64,000 bases of DNA from Aminobacter ciceronei (GCF_014138625.1 NZ_JACJHY010000019.1:1-64000); one strand, 5' to 3'; positions 17,363 to 26,778 are shown, counted from the first letter of the stretch. Notes: generated from the sequence alone by a model not told the origin. Translations and numbers: made by a program.

Positions 17363-17626
17363 ATGACAAAAACGATCAATCCTTATGTCGTTCTGGCCTT
17401 GGCTGTCGTGCTGCCCGGTGCCGGCCACGTCGCGGTACGCGACGCGACGCGCGGGCTCGCCTTCGCCTTCTTTGTCGTTTTGTTTTCCGTGCTGTCCTAC
17501 GTCACTACGACGCCGGAAACATCGTTCCTTGGCCGCCATGCCGGCGGCCTGTTCGTCTGGGCGCTGTCGATACCGGATGCCTATCGACGGGCGCGGATAC
17601 GCTGGTTCATGGCTCCGAAGGTCTGA
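17363..17626 (+). CDS. Small membrane protein, 87 aa
   Basis: ATG 17363 follows the previous stop by 7 nt with GAGGG upstream. There are two to three hydrophobic segments. The N-terminal motif ALAVVLPGAGHVAVRDATRG resembles the glycine-rich turn of TM2-like membrane proteins (PGxGHxxxG..RG). No function is known. It is the last gene of the 14.3-17.6 kb membrane gene run; the next gene is convergent. Confidence 0.65.
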   Translation: MTKTINPYVVLALAVVLPGAGHVAVRDATRGLAFAFFVVLFSVLSYVTTTPETSFLGRHAGGLFVWALSIPDAYRRARIRWFMAPKV

Positions 17627-17630
17627 CTCT

Positions 17631-18053
17631 TCAGCTCGCCAGCCTGCAATCGCCGCGGCCGGCCAAGGCGTCGAGATTGCCGGCGTTGGGGCAGAAATCC
17701 CGATAGGATGCCTCGAAATCTCTGGTTTCCAGCCGGTCGCTGCAGACGCGTCGTGCCGGGCACATCATGCAGGTCCGGCGCATGTCGCGGTTCCATTCCG
17801 GGTAGCGGTTCTCGAAAGTCTCTGCGTCGATACCCTTGGACTTGATGGCCTCGGGCAGCAGGATCTTTGAGGCGAAGGCAAGACGCATGGCCTGCCTGAA
17901 GTCCGACCGCGATAGCCCGCACTCTGCCAGCATGCGTTCGCCGTCATTGCCGAGTTGGCTGATCTCCAACACCGCGGCACGCCGCTGGCGCCAGTCCTTG
18001 AAGCGGAGCACGACTGTTCGCCAGAGCTCGTACGACTGCGGCATCGTATTCAT
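17631..18053 (-). CDS. DUF6455-like cysteine-motif protein, 140 aa
   Basis: ATG 18053 (MNTMPQSYELWRTVVLRFKD) is preferred to 18071 because GGGAG lies 10 nt upstream. The middle contains a DUF1127-like helix pair (ISQLGNDGERMLAECGLSRS) and the C-terminus has four conserved-looking Cys: CMMCPARRVCSDR and later FCPNAGN, with another in DCRLAS. Such a cluster could bind a metal or an Fe-S centre. The family assignment is from memory of DUF6455 proteins in rhizobia, whose function is not known. It converges with the membrane gene run. Confidence 0.7.
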   Translation of the reverse strand: MNTMPQSYELWRTVVLRFKDWRQRRAAVLEISQLGNDGERMLAECGLSRSDFRQAMRLAFASKILLPEAIKSKGIDAETFENRYPEWNRDMRRTCMMCPARRVCSDRLETRDFEASYRDFCPNAGNLDALAGRGDCRLAS

Positions 18054-18148
18054 TGCTGCTATCTCCCACATTCACGAGACACCCTCACCCTTTGCAACTG
18101 TTGCAGGCGGGGCGGCAGCGTTCCTTGCGCTGGATCAAGCTGGCGGCG

Positions 18149-18184
18149 AAAAAAAAAGGCGGGTTGCCCTGCGTGCAACCCGCC
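18149..18184 (-). terminator. Rho-independent terminator of hppD
   Basis: Read on the minus strand, GGCGGGTTGC (18184-18175) pairs perfectly with GCAACCCGCC (18167-18158), with a 7-nt loop, followed by nine T (18157-18149). It lies 29 nt beyond the hppD stop. Confidence 0.93.
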
Positions 18185-18212
18185 CCACCAGAGGCCTGTT
18201 TGAATCTGCCGG

Positions 18213-19322
18213 TCAGGCGGCAGATTGGGAGATCACGCCGCGGCGGATCTGGTCTTCCTCGATGGATTCGAACAGTGCGCGGAAGTTGCCTTCGCCGAAG
18301 CCCTCGTCGCCCTTGCGCTGGATGAACTCGAAGAAGATCGGCCCGATCACGGTCTTCGAGAAGATCTGCAGCAGAATCTTGGTCATGCCGCCGTCGACCA
18401 CGCCTTCGCCGTCGATCAGGATGCCGTGCTTCTTCATCTTGTCGAGCGGCTCGTCATGGCCATGCACGCGGTTGCGCGACATCTCGTAATAGGTGTCGGG
18501 CGGGCCGGGCATGAATTTCAGGCCCTTGTCGGCGATCCGGTCGGTGGCGGCATAGATGTCGTCAGTGCCGACCGCGATGTGCTGGATGCCTTCGCCCTTG
18601 TACTTCCTCAGATATTCCTCGATCTGGCTGGTGTCGTCTTTCGACTCGTTCAGCGGAATGCGGATCTTGCCGCAGGGCGAGGTGATGGCACGGCTGACGA
18701 GACCGGTGATGCGGCCGTCGATGTTGAAGAAATGGATCTGCTTGAAGCCGAACAGCTCGCGGTAGAAGTCCCACCACTTGTCCATGTTGCCGCGATAGAC
18801 ATTGTGGGTCAGGTGGTCGAGGAAATAGAACCCGACGCCCGCAGGCTTCGGATCGGCTTCGCCGAGCCAGTCGAATTCAGCTTCATAGGCCGAGCCCTTG
18901 GTGCCGTATTTGTCGACGAAATAGAGCAGCGAGCCGCCGATGCCGACGATGGCCGGCACGTCGAGCGCCTTGTCCGTGCCGGTGTAGGGGGTAGCGCCCT
19001 TCGACACCGCGTGGTCGAAGGCGTGCTTGGCATCGACCACGCGCCAAGCCATCGAGGCAGCGCAGGGGCCGTGCTCATCGACGAAGCGCATGGCATGGCT
19101 GCCCGGCTCGGCGTTGATGATGTAGTTGATGTCGCCCTGGCGCCAGACGGTGATCTTCTTCGTCTTGTGGCGAGCCACAGGCTGGTAGCCCATGCGGGCG
19201 AAAAGCTCTTCCAGCTTCTCGGGTTCGGGATGGGCGAATTCGACGAATTCGAAGCCGTCGGTGCCGGCGGGGTTGTCGTCGCTGATCCTGGCCGGGGGCG
19301 CATCGTGCGGGAACGGACCCAT
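18213..19322 (-). CDS. hppD: 4-Hydroxyphenylpyruvate dioxygenase
   Basis: Converts 4-hydroxyphenylpyruvate to homogentisate, the second step of tyrosine breakdown, using Fe(II). It has 369 residues, normal length. The iron ligands are visible: His170 in LDHLTHNV, His248 in IQHIAVGTDD and Glu332 in FFEFIQRKGDEGFGEGNF. ATG 19322 is preceded by GAGGAGGAA. It is divergent from an Lrp/AsnC regulator, with an inverted repeat between them, and ends at a strong terminator. The downstream pathway genes (hmgA, fahA, maiA) lie 1 kb away on the other strand. Confidence 0.96.
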   Translation of the reverse strand: MGPFPHDAPPARISDDNPAGTDGFEFVEFAHPEPEKLEELFARMGYQPVARHKTKKITVWRQGDINYIINAEPGSHAMRFVDEHGPCAASMAWRVVDAKHAFDHAVSKGATPYTGTDKALDVPAIVGIGGSLLYFVDKYGTKGSAYEAEFDWLGEADPKPAGVGFYFLDHLTHNVYRGNMDKWWDFYRELFGFKQIHFFNIDGRITGLVSRAITSPCGKIRIPLNESKDDTSQIEEYLRKYKGEGIQHIAVGTDDIYAATDRIADKGLKFMPGPPDTYYEMSRNRVHGHDEPLDKMKKHGILIDGEGVVDGGMTKILLQIFSKTVIGPIFFEFIQRKGDEGFGEGNFRALFESIEEDQIRRGVISQSAA

Positions 19323-19370
19323 AGAAATTCCTCCTCAAAACTCGGTAGTGCATATTGTGCCCTCGATTCC

Positions 19371-19387
19371 ATGCAATGTGCTTGCAT
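19371..19387. promoter_or_regulatory. Candidate Lrp-type operator between hppD and lrp
   Basis: ATGCAA-TGTGC-TTGCAT is a perfect 6-bp inverted repeat with a 5-nt spacer, midway between the divergent start codons of hppD (19322) and the Lrp gene (19447). Confidence 0.5.
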
Positions 19388-19446
19388 TCTGGCCTCCTAT
19401 GGGTCGATCTATGCGCGGAACGTGCATGGATGTGGAGGTGTATGCA

Positions 19447-19914
19447 ATGAATGAGGTGCTTGACCAATTCGACCTCAAGATCCTGCGCGCGCTGCAGCTC
19501 GACGGGCGGCTGACCAACAACGAACTGTCGGAGAAGATCGCGCTGTCAGCTTCGCAGTGCTCGCGTCGGCGTGCCCGGCTGGAGGCGGAGGGCTTCATCC
19601 GCGGCTATCAGGCCATGCTCGACCGCGAGCGACTGGGGCTCGATCTGCTGGTGGTGATCTCGGTGACGCTTGCTACCCACAATCGCGACAACGCCCAGCG
19701 TTTCGCCCGCCTGGTCAACGACCTGCCAGAGGTGCTCGAGGCCTATTCGCTGACCGGCGAGATGGACTACCACATCAAGGTCGTGGTGCGGGGATTGTCG
19801 GACCTGTCGCGCTTCGTCAACGAGGTTCTGTTGCCACATGATTCCGTACAGCATGTGAAGACAGCGATCGTGCTGAACACGCTGAAGCAGTTCGGGCCGC
19901 TGCCGATCGGGTAG
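19447..19914 (+). CDS. Lrp/AsnC-family transcriptional regulator
   Basis: ATG 19447 (MNEVLDQFDLKILRALQLDG) with GGAGGTG upstream; 155 residues, the usual length. The N-terminal winged helix-turn-helix spans about residues 6-65 (NNELSEKIALSASQCSRRRARLE, in part). The C-terminal RAM effector domain covers about 70-145 (LVVISVTLA, VLEAYSLTGEMDYHIKVVVR). Divergent orientation with hppD suggests that it controls hppD in response to an aromatic amino acid, most likely tyrosine or phenylalanine (inference). Confidence 0.92.
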   Translation: MNEVLDQFDLKILRALQLDGRLTNNELSEKIALSASQCSRRRARLEAEGFIRGYQAMLDRERLGLDLLVVISVTLATHNRDNAQRFARLVNDLPEVLEAYSLTGEMDYHIKVVVRGLSDLSRFVNEVLLPHDSVQHVKTAIVLNTLKQFGPLPIG

Positions 19915-19965
19915 GGCGCGCAAAGCGCGACGCGGGCGCCCTCCCGCCCCCTTGTGGGGAGCGGA

Positions 19966-20412
19966 CTAACGCCGCTTGGCCAACAGCGCCCGCTCGACAT
20001 CGGCCAGTCCTGCTTCGATGCGCTCGATGGCACCCGTGCCGAGCGCCTTTTCAAGGGTTGCCTGATAGGTGTGGGCGAGGTCAGCGATTTCGCGATAGGC
20101 TTTCTGGCCGGCTGCCGTCAGTTCCAAATGTTCGACCCGCCGGTCGGTCTCGTTCTCCCGGCGCTTCAGCCAGCGGCGCTCCTCGAGTGCGGCGACGGCG
20201 CGGCTGACCTTGGTCTTGTGCATGTTGGAATGCGTGCCAATCTCGGTCGCGGTCATGCTGCCGACGCTGCCCAAGGCGGCGAGCGCTCGCCATTCGGGCC
20301 GCGTCATCTGGAAGCGCTGCTTGTATTCCCTGGAAAAGCTCAGGCTGATCAGCTCCGCCGCCCGGTTCAGCCGATAGGGCAAAAAGCTCTCCAGATCGAA
20401 TGCGTCCGGCAT
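19966..20412 (-). CDS. MarR-family transcriptional regulator
   Basis: A 148-residue protein with a MarR-type winged helix: [40 protein letters not shown] and the wing [22 protein letters not shown] 20412 has AAGGATTGAG upstream. It is divergent from hmgA-fahA-maiA, the usual layout for an HmgR-like repressor that responds to homogentisate or related acids. Repeats in the shared intergenic region (20428-20457) are candidate binding sites. The ligand is not proven by sequence. Confidence 0.9.
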   Translation of the reverse strand: MPDAFDLESFLPYRLNRAAELISLSFSREYKQRFQMTRPEWRALAALGSVGSMTATEIGTHSNMHKTKVSRAVAALEERRWLKRRENETDRRVEHLELTAAGQKAYREIADLAHTYQATLEKALGTGAIERIEAGLADVERALLAKRR

Positions 20413-20427
20413 CTCAATCCTTTGATA

Positions 20428-20457
20428 GTTACAAAATCGACGGTTACACTTGCAACC
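20428..20457. promoter_or_regulatory. Candidate MarR operator upstream of hmgA
   Basis: GTTACA occurs at 20428-20433 and 20443-20448 (15 bp apart). The second copy is part of the near-palindrome GGTTAC-ACTT-GCAACC (20442-20457, one mismatch). It lies between the divergent MarR gene and hmgA. Confidence 0.45.
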
Positions 20458-20495
20458 ATCTCGACGTTCTCACGTCCGCCAGGGAGGTGCAAGAC

Positions 20496-21845
20496 ATGCT
20501 GGACAAGGCCACCAAACAAGCGTCACTCGCGACTGCCACCGGCTATATGCCGGGCTTTGGCAATGATTTCGAGACCGAGGCATTGCCGGGCGCGCTGCCG
20601 CAAGGCCAGAACAGTCCGCAGAAGTGCAATTATGGCCTCTATGCCGAGCAGCTGTCGGGTTCGCCTTTCACCGCCCCGCGCGGCACCAACGAGCGTTCCT
20701 GGCTCTACCGCATCCGACCGAGCGTTCGGCACACCAAGCGCTTTTCCAATGCCAGCTATCCGCACTGGAAGACTGCACCTTGCCTCGACGACCATTCCTT
20801 GCCGCTCGGCCAGCTGCGCTGGAACCCATTGCCGGAGCCGAAGGACAAGCTGAACTTCATCGAAGGCATCCGCACCATGACGACGGCGGGTGATGCGATG
20901 ACCCAGGTCGGCATGGCGGCGCATGCCTACATCTTCAACGGCGACATGGTCGACGACTACTTCTTCAACGCCGATGGCGAGCTGATGATCGTGCCGCAGG
21001 TGGGCACCATCCGCGTCTTTACCGAAATGGGCGTCATCGACGTCGAGCCGTCGGAGATCTGCCTCGTGCCGCGCGGCATGATGTTCAAGGTTTCGCGCCT
21101 GGGCGATGCCGCTTTCCACCGCGGCTACATGTGCGAAAACTATGGCGCCAAGTTCACGCTGCCGGACCGGGGCCCGATCGGCGCCAACTGCCTTGCCAAC
21201 CCGCGCGATTTCAAGACGCCCGTCGCCGCCTATGAGGACAAGGAAACGCCCTGCCGCGTGCACGTCAAATGGTGCGGCAAGTTCTATATCACCGAGATCG
21301 GCCACTCGCCGCTCGACGTCGTCGCCTGGCACGGCAACTATGCGCCGTTCAAATACGACCTCAGGACATTCTCGCCTGTCGGCGCGATCCTGTTCGACCA
21401 TCCGGACCCGTCAATCTTTACAGTGCTGACGGCGCCGACCGAAGAAGCAGGGACCGCCAATGTCGACTTCGTCATCTTCCCGCCGCGCTGGCTGGTGGCC
21501 GAGCACAGCTTCCGCCCGCCCTGGTATCATCGCAACATCATGAGCGAGTTCATGGGCCTCATTCATGGCCAGTACGACGCCAAGGAGGAAGGTTTCGTGC
21601 CCGGCGGCATGAGCCTGCACAACATGATGCTGCCGCATGGCCCTGATGCGATGGGTTTCGAGAAGGCGTCGAACGGCGAGCTCAAGCCGGTCAAGCTCGA
21701 CCACACCATGGCCTTCATGTTCGAGACGCGTTTCCCCCAGCAGCTGACCAAGTTCGCCGCCGAACTGGAGACGCTGCAGGACAATTACATCGACTGCTGG
21801 GACGGTCTCGAGCGCAAGTTCGACGGCACGCCCGGTATCAAGTGA
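20496..21845 (+). CDS. hmgA: Homogentisate 1,2-dioxygenase
   Basis: Opens the homogentisate ring to maleylacetoacetate. I start it at ATG 20496 ([20 protein letters not shown]) with AGGGAGGTG at 20481-20489; the frame is open from 20400, but that overlaps the operator region. It has 449 residues, typical length. The iron ligands expected from the human enzyme are His345 and Glu351 in [18 protein letters not shown] and His381 in MLPHGPD, with the same 36-residue spacing. First gene of hmgA-fahA-maiA. Confidence 0.96.
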   Translation: MLDKATKQASLATATGYMPGFGNDFETEALPGALPQGQNSPQKCNYGLYAEQLSGSPFTAPRGTNERSWLYRIRPSVRHTKRFSNASYPHWKTAPCLDDHSLPLGQLRWNPLPEPKDKLNFIEGIRTMTTAGDAMTQVGMAAHAYIFNGDMVDDYFFNADGELMIVPQVGTIRVFTEMGVIDVEPSEICLVPRGMMFKVSRLGDAAFHRGYMCENYGAKFTLPDRGPIGANCLANPRDFKTPVAAYEDKETPCRVHVKWCGKFYITEIGHSPLDVVAWHGNYAPFKYDLRTFSPVGAILFDHPDPSIFTVLTAPTEEAGTANVDFVIFPPRWLVAEHSFRPPWYHRNIMSEFMGLIHGQYDAKEEGFVPGGMSLHNMMLPHGPDAMGFEKASNGELKPVKLDHTMAFMFETRFPQQLTKFAAELETLQDNYIDCWDGLERKFDGTPGIK

Positions 21846-21865
21846 AGCATCAAGTGAGGACGTAG

Positions 21866-22882
21866 ATGAAGCTCGCCACGCTGAAGGATTCCACCCGCGA
21901 CGGCCGCCTTGTCGTGGTCTCCCGCGACCTGACACGCTGTTCGGAAGTCGGCCACATCGCCCGCACCTTGCAGGCGGCACTTGACGACTGGGCCCATGTC
22001 GGTCCGCGCCTCGCCAATGTCGCCGAGGGCATCGAGACCGGCTCGCAGCCGACCATGCGCTTTCATGAGCACGATGCCACCTCGCCGCTGCCGCGCGCCT
22101 ATCAGTGGGCCGACGGCTCAGCCTATGTGAACCATGTCGAGCTGGTCAGGAAGGCGCGGGGCGCCGAGATGCCCGCGAGCTTCTGGACCGATCCCCTGAT
22201 GTATCAGGGCGGCTCGGACTCGTTCCTCGGCCCACGCGACCCGATCGTCATGGCCGACGAAGCCTGGGGCATCGACTTCGAGGGCGAAATCGCAGTCATC
22301 GTCGACGACGTGGCGATGGGGGCAACATCAGATGAGGCGCGCGATGCCATCCGCCTGGTCATGCTGGTCAACGACGTGTCGCTGCGCGGCCTGATCCCTG
22401 CCGAGCTCGCCAAGGGCTTCGGCTTCTTCCAGTCCAAGCCGTCAACGGCGTTCTCGCCGGTCGCCGTTTCGCCCGATGAACTCGGCGACGCCTGGCGCGA
22501 CGGCAAGCTGCACCTGCCGCTGCTGACCAGCATTAACGGGCAGCCGTTCGGCCGCGCCAATGCCGGCAAAGACATGACCTTCGACTTCGGCCAGCTGGTG
22601 GCGCATGCTGCCAAGACCAGGCCTCTGGTTGCGGGAACCATCATCGGTTCGGGCACCGTGTCAAACAAGCTCGACAGTGGACCGGGCAAGCCTGTCGCCG
22701 AAGGCGGCGCGGGTTATTCCTGCATCGCCGAGATCCGCACCATCGAAACCATCGACACGGGGGCGGCGAAGACGCCGTTCCTCAGGTTCGGCGACCAGGT
22801 CCGCATCGAGATGCACGACAAGACAGGTCACTCGATCTTTGGTGCCATCGAGCAGACCGTGACGAAATACGAAAAGGCCTGA
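21866..22882 (+). CDS. fahA: Fumarylacetoacetate hydrolase family protein
   Basis: Hydrolyses fumarylacetoacetate to fumarate and acetoacetate. It has 338 residues, the length of the shorter bacterial FAH type. Motifs: YVNHVELVRKARGAEMP, the metal-binding stretch WGIDFEGEIAVIVDDV, LVNDVSLRGLIP and GSGTVSNKLDSGPGKP. ATG 21866 is preceded by GTGAGGACG, 20 nt after the hmgA stop; maiA follows within 5 nt. The position between dioxygenase and isomerase makes the assignment secure. Confidence 0.94.
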   Translation: MKLATLKDSTRDGRLVVVSRDLTRCSEVGHIARTLQAALDDWAHVGPRLANVAEGIETGSQPTMRFHEHDATSPLPRAYQWADGSAYVNHVELVRKARGAEMPASFWTDPLMYQGGSDSFLGPRDPIVMADEAWGIDFEGEIAVIVDDVAMGATSDEARDAIRLVMLVNDVSLRGLIPAELAKGFGFFQSKPSTAFSPVAVSPDELGDAWRDGKLHLPLLTSINGQPFGRANAGKDMTFDFGQLVAHAAKTRPLVAGTIIGSGTVSNKLDSGPGKPVAEGGAGYSCIAEIRTIETIDTGAAKTPFLRFGDQVRIEMHDKTGHSIFGAIEQTVTKYEKA

Positions 22883-22887
22883 GGTTG

Positions 22888-23523
22888 ATGAGCGAGACAG
22901 TCCTGTTCGACTATTGGCGTTCGTCGGCGAGCTACCGGGTACGCATCGCGCTCAACATGCTGGGTCAGGCGTATCGCCCGGTATCGGTCGACCTGCTGGC
23001 CAAGGCGCAGAAGTCGCCCGAGCATCTGGCACGCAATCCGCAGGGGCTGGTGCCGGTGCTCGACATCGATGGCCACGCCTTCACCCAGTCGCTGGCGATC
23101 ATCGAATATCTCGATGAGACCCGCCATGCCGGTTTCCTGCCCTCCGATCCGCTCGGCCGCCAGCGCGTGCGCCAGCTGTCCTTTGCCATCGCCATGGAAA
23201 TCCACGCTGTCTGCAACACCGGTGTGATCGCCGAGCTGATGCGGTTGGTCCCGAATGGCGAGGCGGCGCGCGACGCCTGGATGCAGAAGTTCATCGGCGA
23301 TGGTATGGCAGCCTTCGAAAAGCTGCTCGACCACCCGGCTACTGGCGCCTTCTGCCATGGCGATAATCCAACCATGGCTGACATCTGCTTGGTGCCGCAG
23401 GTCTACAATGCCCGGCGCTGGAACGTCGACATTTCGGGCCTGAAGCGGCTGCTGGAGATTTCCGCCCGCTGCGAAGGCCTCGAGGCCTTCGCCAAAGCCC
23501 ATCCGGATCGCGCCAAAGGCTGA
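22888..23523 (+). CDS. maiA: Maleylacetoacetate isomerase (zeta-class GST)
   Basis: Isomerises maleylacetoacetate to fumarylacetoacetate with glutathione. I use ATG 22888 (MSETVLFDYWRSSASYRVRI) rather than TTG 22885. It has 211 residues. The zeta-class signature SSASYRVRIALN is present, with a thioredoxin-like N-domain to about residue 80 (VPVLDIDGHAFTQSLAIIEY) and an all-helical C-domain. Last gene of the homogentisate operon. Confidence 0.95.
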   Translation: MSETVLFDYWRSSASYRVRIALNMLGQAYRPVSVDLLAKAQKSPEHLARNPQGLVPVLDIDGHAFTQSLAIIEYLDETRHAGFLPSDPLGRQRVRQLSFAIAMEIHAVCNTGVIAELMRLVPNGEAARDAWMQKFIGDGMAAFEKLLDHPATGAFCHGDNPTMADICLVPQVYNARRWNVDISGLKRLLEISARCEGLEAFAKAHPDRAKG

Positions 23524-23526
23524 GGC

Positions 23527-25539
23527 TCAGCGCATCCGCCACGCCTGCGTCCGCTTGATCAGAACCCGCGACAGGAACAGGTGGATCAGGCGTGCGGCGG
23601 CATTGGTGTAGAAGATCATCATCGCCATCGCGGCCGCCGGTGCCACGTCGCCGGCGTCGTCCATGTTGAGCACCGCCACCGAAGCCAGTGTCGTGTCCTT
23701 GGAATAGAGGAACACCACCGCCGACACGGTCGTCATGGCGTTGACGAATATGTAGATCGAGATGTCGAGGATGGCCGGCAGGCAGACAGGCACGGTGACG
23801 CGCGCAAACAGCTTGTAGAAGGGCTGCTTGAGCGAAGCCGCCACCGGCTCGAACTCCTGGTCGATCTGCTTGAGCGCGGTCAGCGCGGTAAGGTGTCCCA
23901 CCGTGTAGAAGTGGGTGATTGTACAGACCACCAGAATGGTCATGGTGCCGTAGATGGCATGCAGCGGGTTGGCCGGATCGTTGAAGAAGAAGATGTAGGC
24001 GAGGCCGAGCACCATGCCCGGCACCGCCATCGGCAGCATGGCGAGGAACTGGAACGCCGTGCGGCCGGCGCGGAAGCCGTCGGTCTTCTCGACCATATAG
24101 GCGCCGACGAAGATGATGACCGTTCCGATGACCGCCGTCAGCGCCGCCAGCCGGATCGAGTTGTAGTACGAACCCCAGCCGCCGCCATCCATGCGGTCGA
24201 AGGCGAAATGCTTGAGACCGAGGCTGAGGTCGTAGGGCCAGAGCTTGACCAGTGCCGCGAACTGGCTGGTCGCCATGATGCCGAGGATGAAGACGGCGAT
24301 CAGCGAACACCAGGCGAGGCAAAGCGTGTCGAAGCCGCGGTTCGGCTTGGGCTGGTAGGGCACCGAGCGCGCTGACAGCAGCGCCACCTGCTTCTTGGTC
24401 ACCATGCGGTCGACGATAAAGGCGGCGATGGCAGGGACGAGCAGGATGACCGAGACGACCGCGCCCATCTCGAAGTTTTGCTGGCCGATGACCTGCTTGT
24501 AGATGTCGACGGCAAGCACATTGTACTGACCGCCAATGACCTTGGGCAGGCCGAAATCGGTGATGACAAGGGTGAAGACGACGAAGGCTGCCGAGATCAG
24601 GCCGTAGCGGGCGCCGGGAATGGTCACCGTCCAGAAGGTGCGCCAACGACTGGCGCGCAGCGAGGCGGCCGCTTCGTAGTGGCGCTGGTCGGAGATCGCC
24701 AGCGCCGTCGAGATGATGATCATCGCATGCGGGAAGGCGAAGAAGATCGAGCCGACGACGATGCCGAGCGGGCCGTAGATCGAGGCCCCCATCAGCAGAT
24801 CCTTGAGCATGCCCTGGTTGCCGAACAGGTAGATCAGGGCAATGCCGGGAAGCAGCGACGGCACCAGGATCGGCACCATGGCAACAAGCTTGAAAACACC
24901 CTTGAAGCGCATGCAGCTGCGGTTCAGCGCATAAGCGAAACCGAAGGCTAGCCCGACGGTGATGATGGTGCTGACGAGTGCGATGAACACCGAGTTCTCG
25001 ATCGAGCGGAACAGCGTCGGCGTCGAGAAGTAGGCGGCGTAGTTCTCAAGTCCGAGCGCCCGTGACGGCCTGAGCATCACGCGGCGGAAGTCGTTGGAGG
25101 TGAGTTCCTGCCATTCCGTTCCGGTCTGCGGCTTGAGGCCGACGAGATAGGTTGCGTCAGAAGTCGTGCCACGAATCTTGTACTTCACCGGGCTGCGGAA
25201 GCTGAAGTCGGGGAAGAAGCTCGTCGCCTGCAGCCGCCCGTCGGAGTTGGTGGCGAGCTTGGCCGGCGGTACCGCATCGAGTTTCTCGTTCAGCGCTGCC
25301 GCGGTGACAGGTTGGCCCCAGTTGCCGTCCTTGTCGCTGACCTGGAACTCGAAATTGGCGAGGTTGAAGCTGTAGGTCGAGAACGATTTGGACAGCATGA
25401 TCGCCAGGGGGGCTGCCAGCCCCACCACCAGATAAAGCGCGATCACGACCATCAGGCCGCGCTTGATCAACTCGTCGCGGTCGAGCCTGAGGCGGAGGCT
25501 GCGGCCGACGGGAAGGGCAGAGTCGAGAGCCATCGCCAT
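23527..25539 (-). CDS. AEP-type ABC transporter permease (two fused permease domains)
   Basis: A 670-residue inner-membrane protein with two BPD_transp_1 units in one chain, as in the ferric/AEP-type (PhnV2-like) permeases. Each half has an EAA-like loop (HYEAAASLRASRWRTFWTVT; FEPVAASLKQPFYKLFARVT), and there is a long periplasmic insert near residues 60-160. I chose ATG 25539, directly after the ATPase stop and 8-9 nt after AGGGGTG; GTG 25548 would overlap the ATPase by 8 nt. It is the last gene of an importer operon read from 27.8 kb. With the binding protein and ATPase it matches the 'putative 2-aminoethylphosphonate ABC transporter' family, and the AEP-degrading enzymes are in the same window. 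Confidence 0.88.
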   Translation of the reverse strand: MAMALDSALPVGRSLRLRLDRDELIKRGLMVVIALYLVVGLAAPLAIMLSKSFSTYSFNLANFEFQVSDKDGNWGQPVTAAALNEKLDAVPPAKLATNSDGRLQATSFFPDFSFRSPVKYKIRGTTSDATYLVGLKPQTGTEWQELTSNDFRRVMLRPSRALGLENYAAYFSTPTLFRSIENSVFIALVSTIITVGLAFGFAYALNRSCMRFKGVFKLVAMVPILVPSLLPGIALIYLFGNQGMLKDLLMGASIYGPLGIVVGSIFFAFPHAMIIISTALAISDQRHYEAAASLRASRWRTFWTVTIPGARYGLISAAFVVFTLVITDFGLPKVIGGQYNVLAVDIYKQVIGQQNFEMGAVVSVILLVPAIAAFIVDRMVTKKQVALLSARSVPYQPKPNRGFDTLCLAWCSLIAVFILGIMATSQFAALVKLWPYDLSLGLKHFAFDRMDGGGWGSYYNSIRLAALTAVIGTVIIFVGAYMVEKTDGFRAGRTAFQFLAMLPMAVPGMVLGLAYIFFFNDPANPLHAIYGTMTILVVCTITHFYTVGHLTALTALKQIDQEFEPVAASLKQPFYKLFARVTVPVCLPAILDISIYIFVNAMTTVSAVVFLYSKDTTLASVAVLNMDDAGDVAPAAAMAMMIFYTNAAARLIHLFLSRVLIKRTQAWRMR

Positions 25540-25540
25540 G

Positions 25541-26647
25541 TCAGGCACCCCTGGGGTAGATCAGCAGCCGTTCGGCCGGCAGTTCGACCGTCAGCGCCAC
25601 GCCTTGCACCAGCGACAGGCGGCGCGCGGCATTGATCGAGAAATCTGCAATCAACGTTTCGTTGCCGAGCGCGTGGCCGTGCAGCCGGGTGCGCCAGAAC
25701 GACCCCAGGAATTCCATCTCGCTGATGGTGACGTCGATGGCGTTGGCGGTCGCACCGTTGGCGAGAGAGCCGCTGGCGTGGGGGATGATGTCTTCCGGCC
25801 GGATCGCGGCGATGACCGGCGTACCGTCGTCGAAATCATGGGCAGCGCAGCTGAAGCTCGCCGCGCCGATGCCGACGGCGTTGTTCGACGCCCTGGCCGC
25901 GAACTTGTTGGCCTCGCCGATGAAGTCGGCGACGAAGAGAGTCGCCGGGTGGCGGTAAATCTCGGTCGGCGTGCCGATCTGTTCGATGACGCCGTGGTTC
26001 ATCACCACGATGCGGTCGGCCATCGACAGCGCCTCCTCCTGGTCATGGGTGACCATGATGGTGGTGACGCCGAGCTTGCGCTGCAATTCCTTGATCTCAT
26101 GGCGCAGATGGGTGCGCACCTTGGCGTCGAGTGCCGACAGCGGCTCGTCGAGCAGCAGCAGGCCAGGTGAAATGGCAATCGCCCGGGCAAGTGCGATGCG
26201 CTGCTGCTGGCCGCCGGAAAGCTGGGCCGGGTACTTGTTGCCCTGGTCGGGCAGGCCGACAAGCTTGAGCAACTCGGTGACGCGAGCCTCGATCTCGGCA
26301 CGCGGGCGCTTGGTGTTTTCGAGGCCGAAGGCGATATTCTTGGCGATCGTCAGGTTGGGGAACAGCGCGTAGGACTGGAAGACGATGCCGTAATCGCGCT
26401 GCGACGGCGGCAGGGTCGAGACGTCGCGCCCGCCCTGTTGGATCGAGCCGCGGGTCTGCAGGTCGAGGCCGGCGATGGCACGCAAAAGCGTGGTCTTGCC
26501 GCAACCCGACGGGCCGAGGAAGCAGACGAACTCTCCCTCGCTGATGTCGAGCGATATGTCCTTCAGCGCATGGAATTCGCCGAAGGCTTTCCAGACGTTT
26601 GCGATTCTGAGATAGGCAGGCTTCACGTTCGGGCTGGCGGCGGTCAT
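25541..26647 (-). CDS. AEP-type ABC transporter ATP-binding protein
   Basis: ATG 26647 (MTAASPNVKPAYLRIANVWK) gives 368 residues; earlier in-frame codons to 26857 run into the gap after the binding-protein gene. Walker A is GPSGCGKTTL, signature LSGGQQQRIALA, Walker B LLLLDEPLSALD, and the switch His is in MVTHDQEEA. A C-terminal TOBE-like domain follows (about residues 245-365; IAAIRPEDIIPH). It energises import together with the fused permease. Similar to the PhnT-type ATPases of AEP transporters. Confidence 0.9.
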   Translation of the reverse strand: MTAASPNVKPAYLRIANVWKAFGEFHALKDISLDISEGEFVCFLGPSGCGKTTLLRAIAGLDLQTRGSIQQGGRDVSTLPPSQRDYGIVFQSYALFPNLTIAKNIAFGLENTKRPRAEIEARVTELLKLVGLPDQGNKYPAQLSGGQQQRIALARAIAISPGLLLLDEPLSALDAKVRTHLRHEIKELQRKLGVTTIMVTHDQEEALSMADRIVVMNHGVIEQIGTPTEIYRHPATLFVADFIGEANKFAARASNNAVGIGAASFSCAAHDFDDGTPVIAAIRPEDIIPHASGSLANGATANAIDVTISEMEFLGSFWRTRLHGHALGNETLIADFSINAARRLSLVQGVALTVELPAERLLIYPRGA

Positions 26648-26778
26648 GGCGCTCACTTCAGTCGGAATTCGCGGCTGCCCGGCGAGGGTTTCGTGTCTCA
26701 TCGTAACCATCCGGCATGGGGGCAAGGGGCGGGCGCAGCCCGAGGCGACGCCCGCTTGTCGAGGGTGGCTGATGGAGG

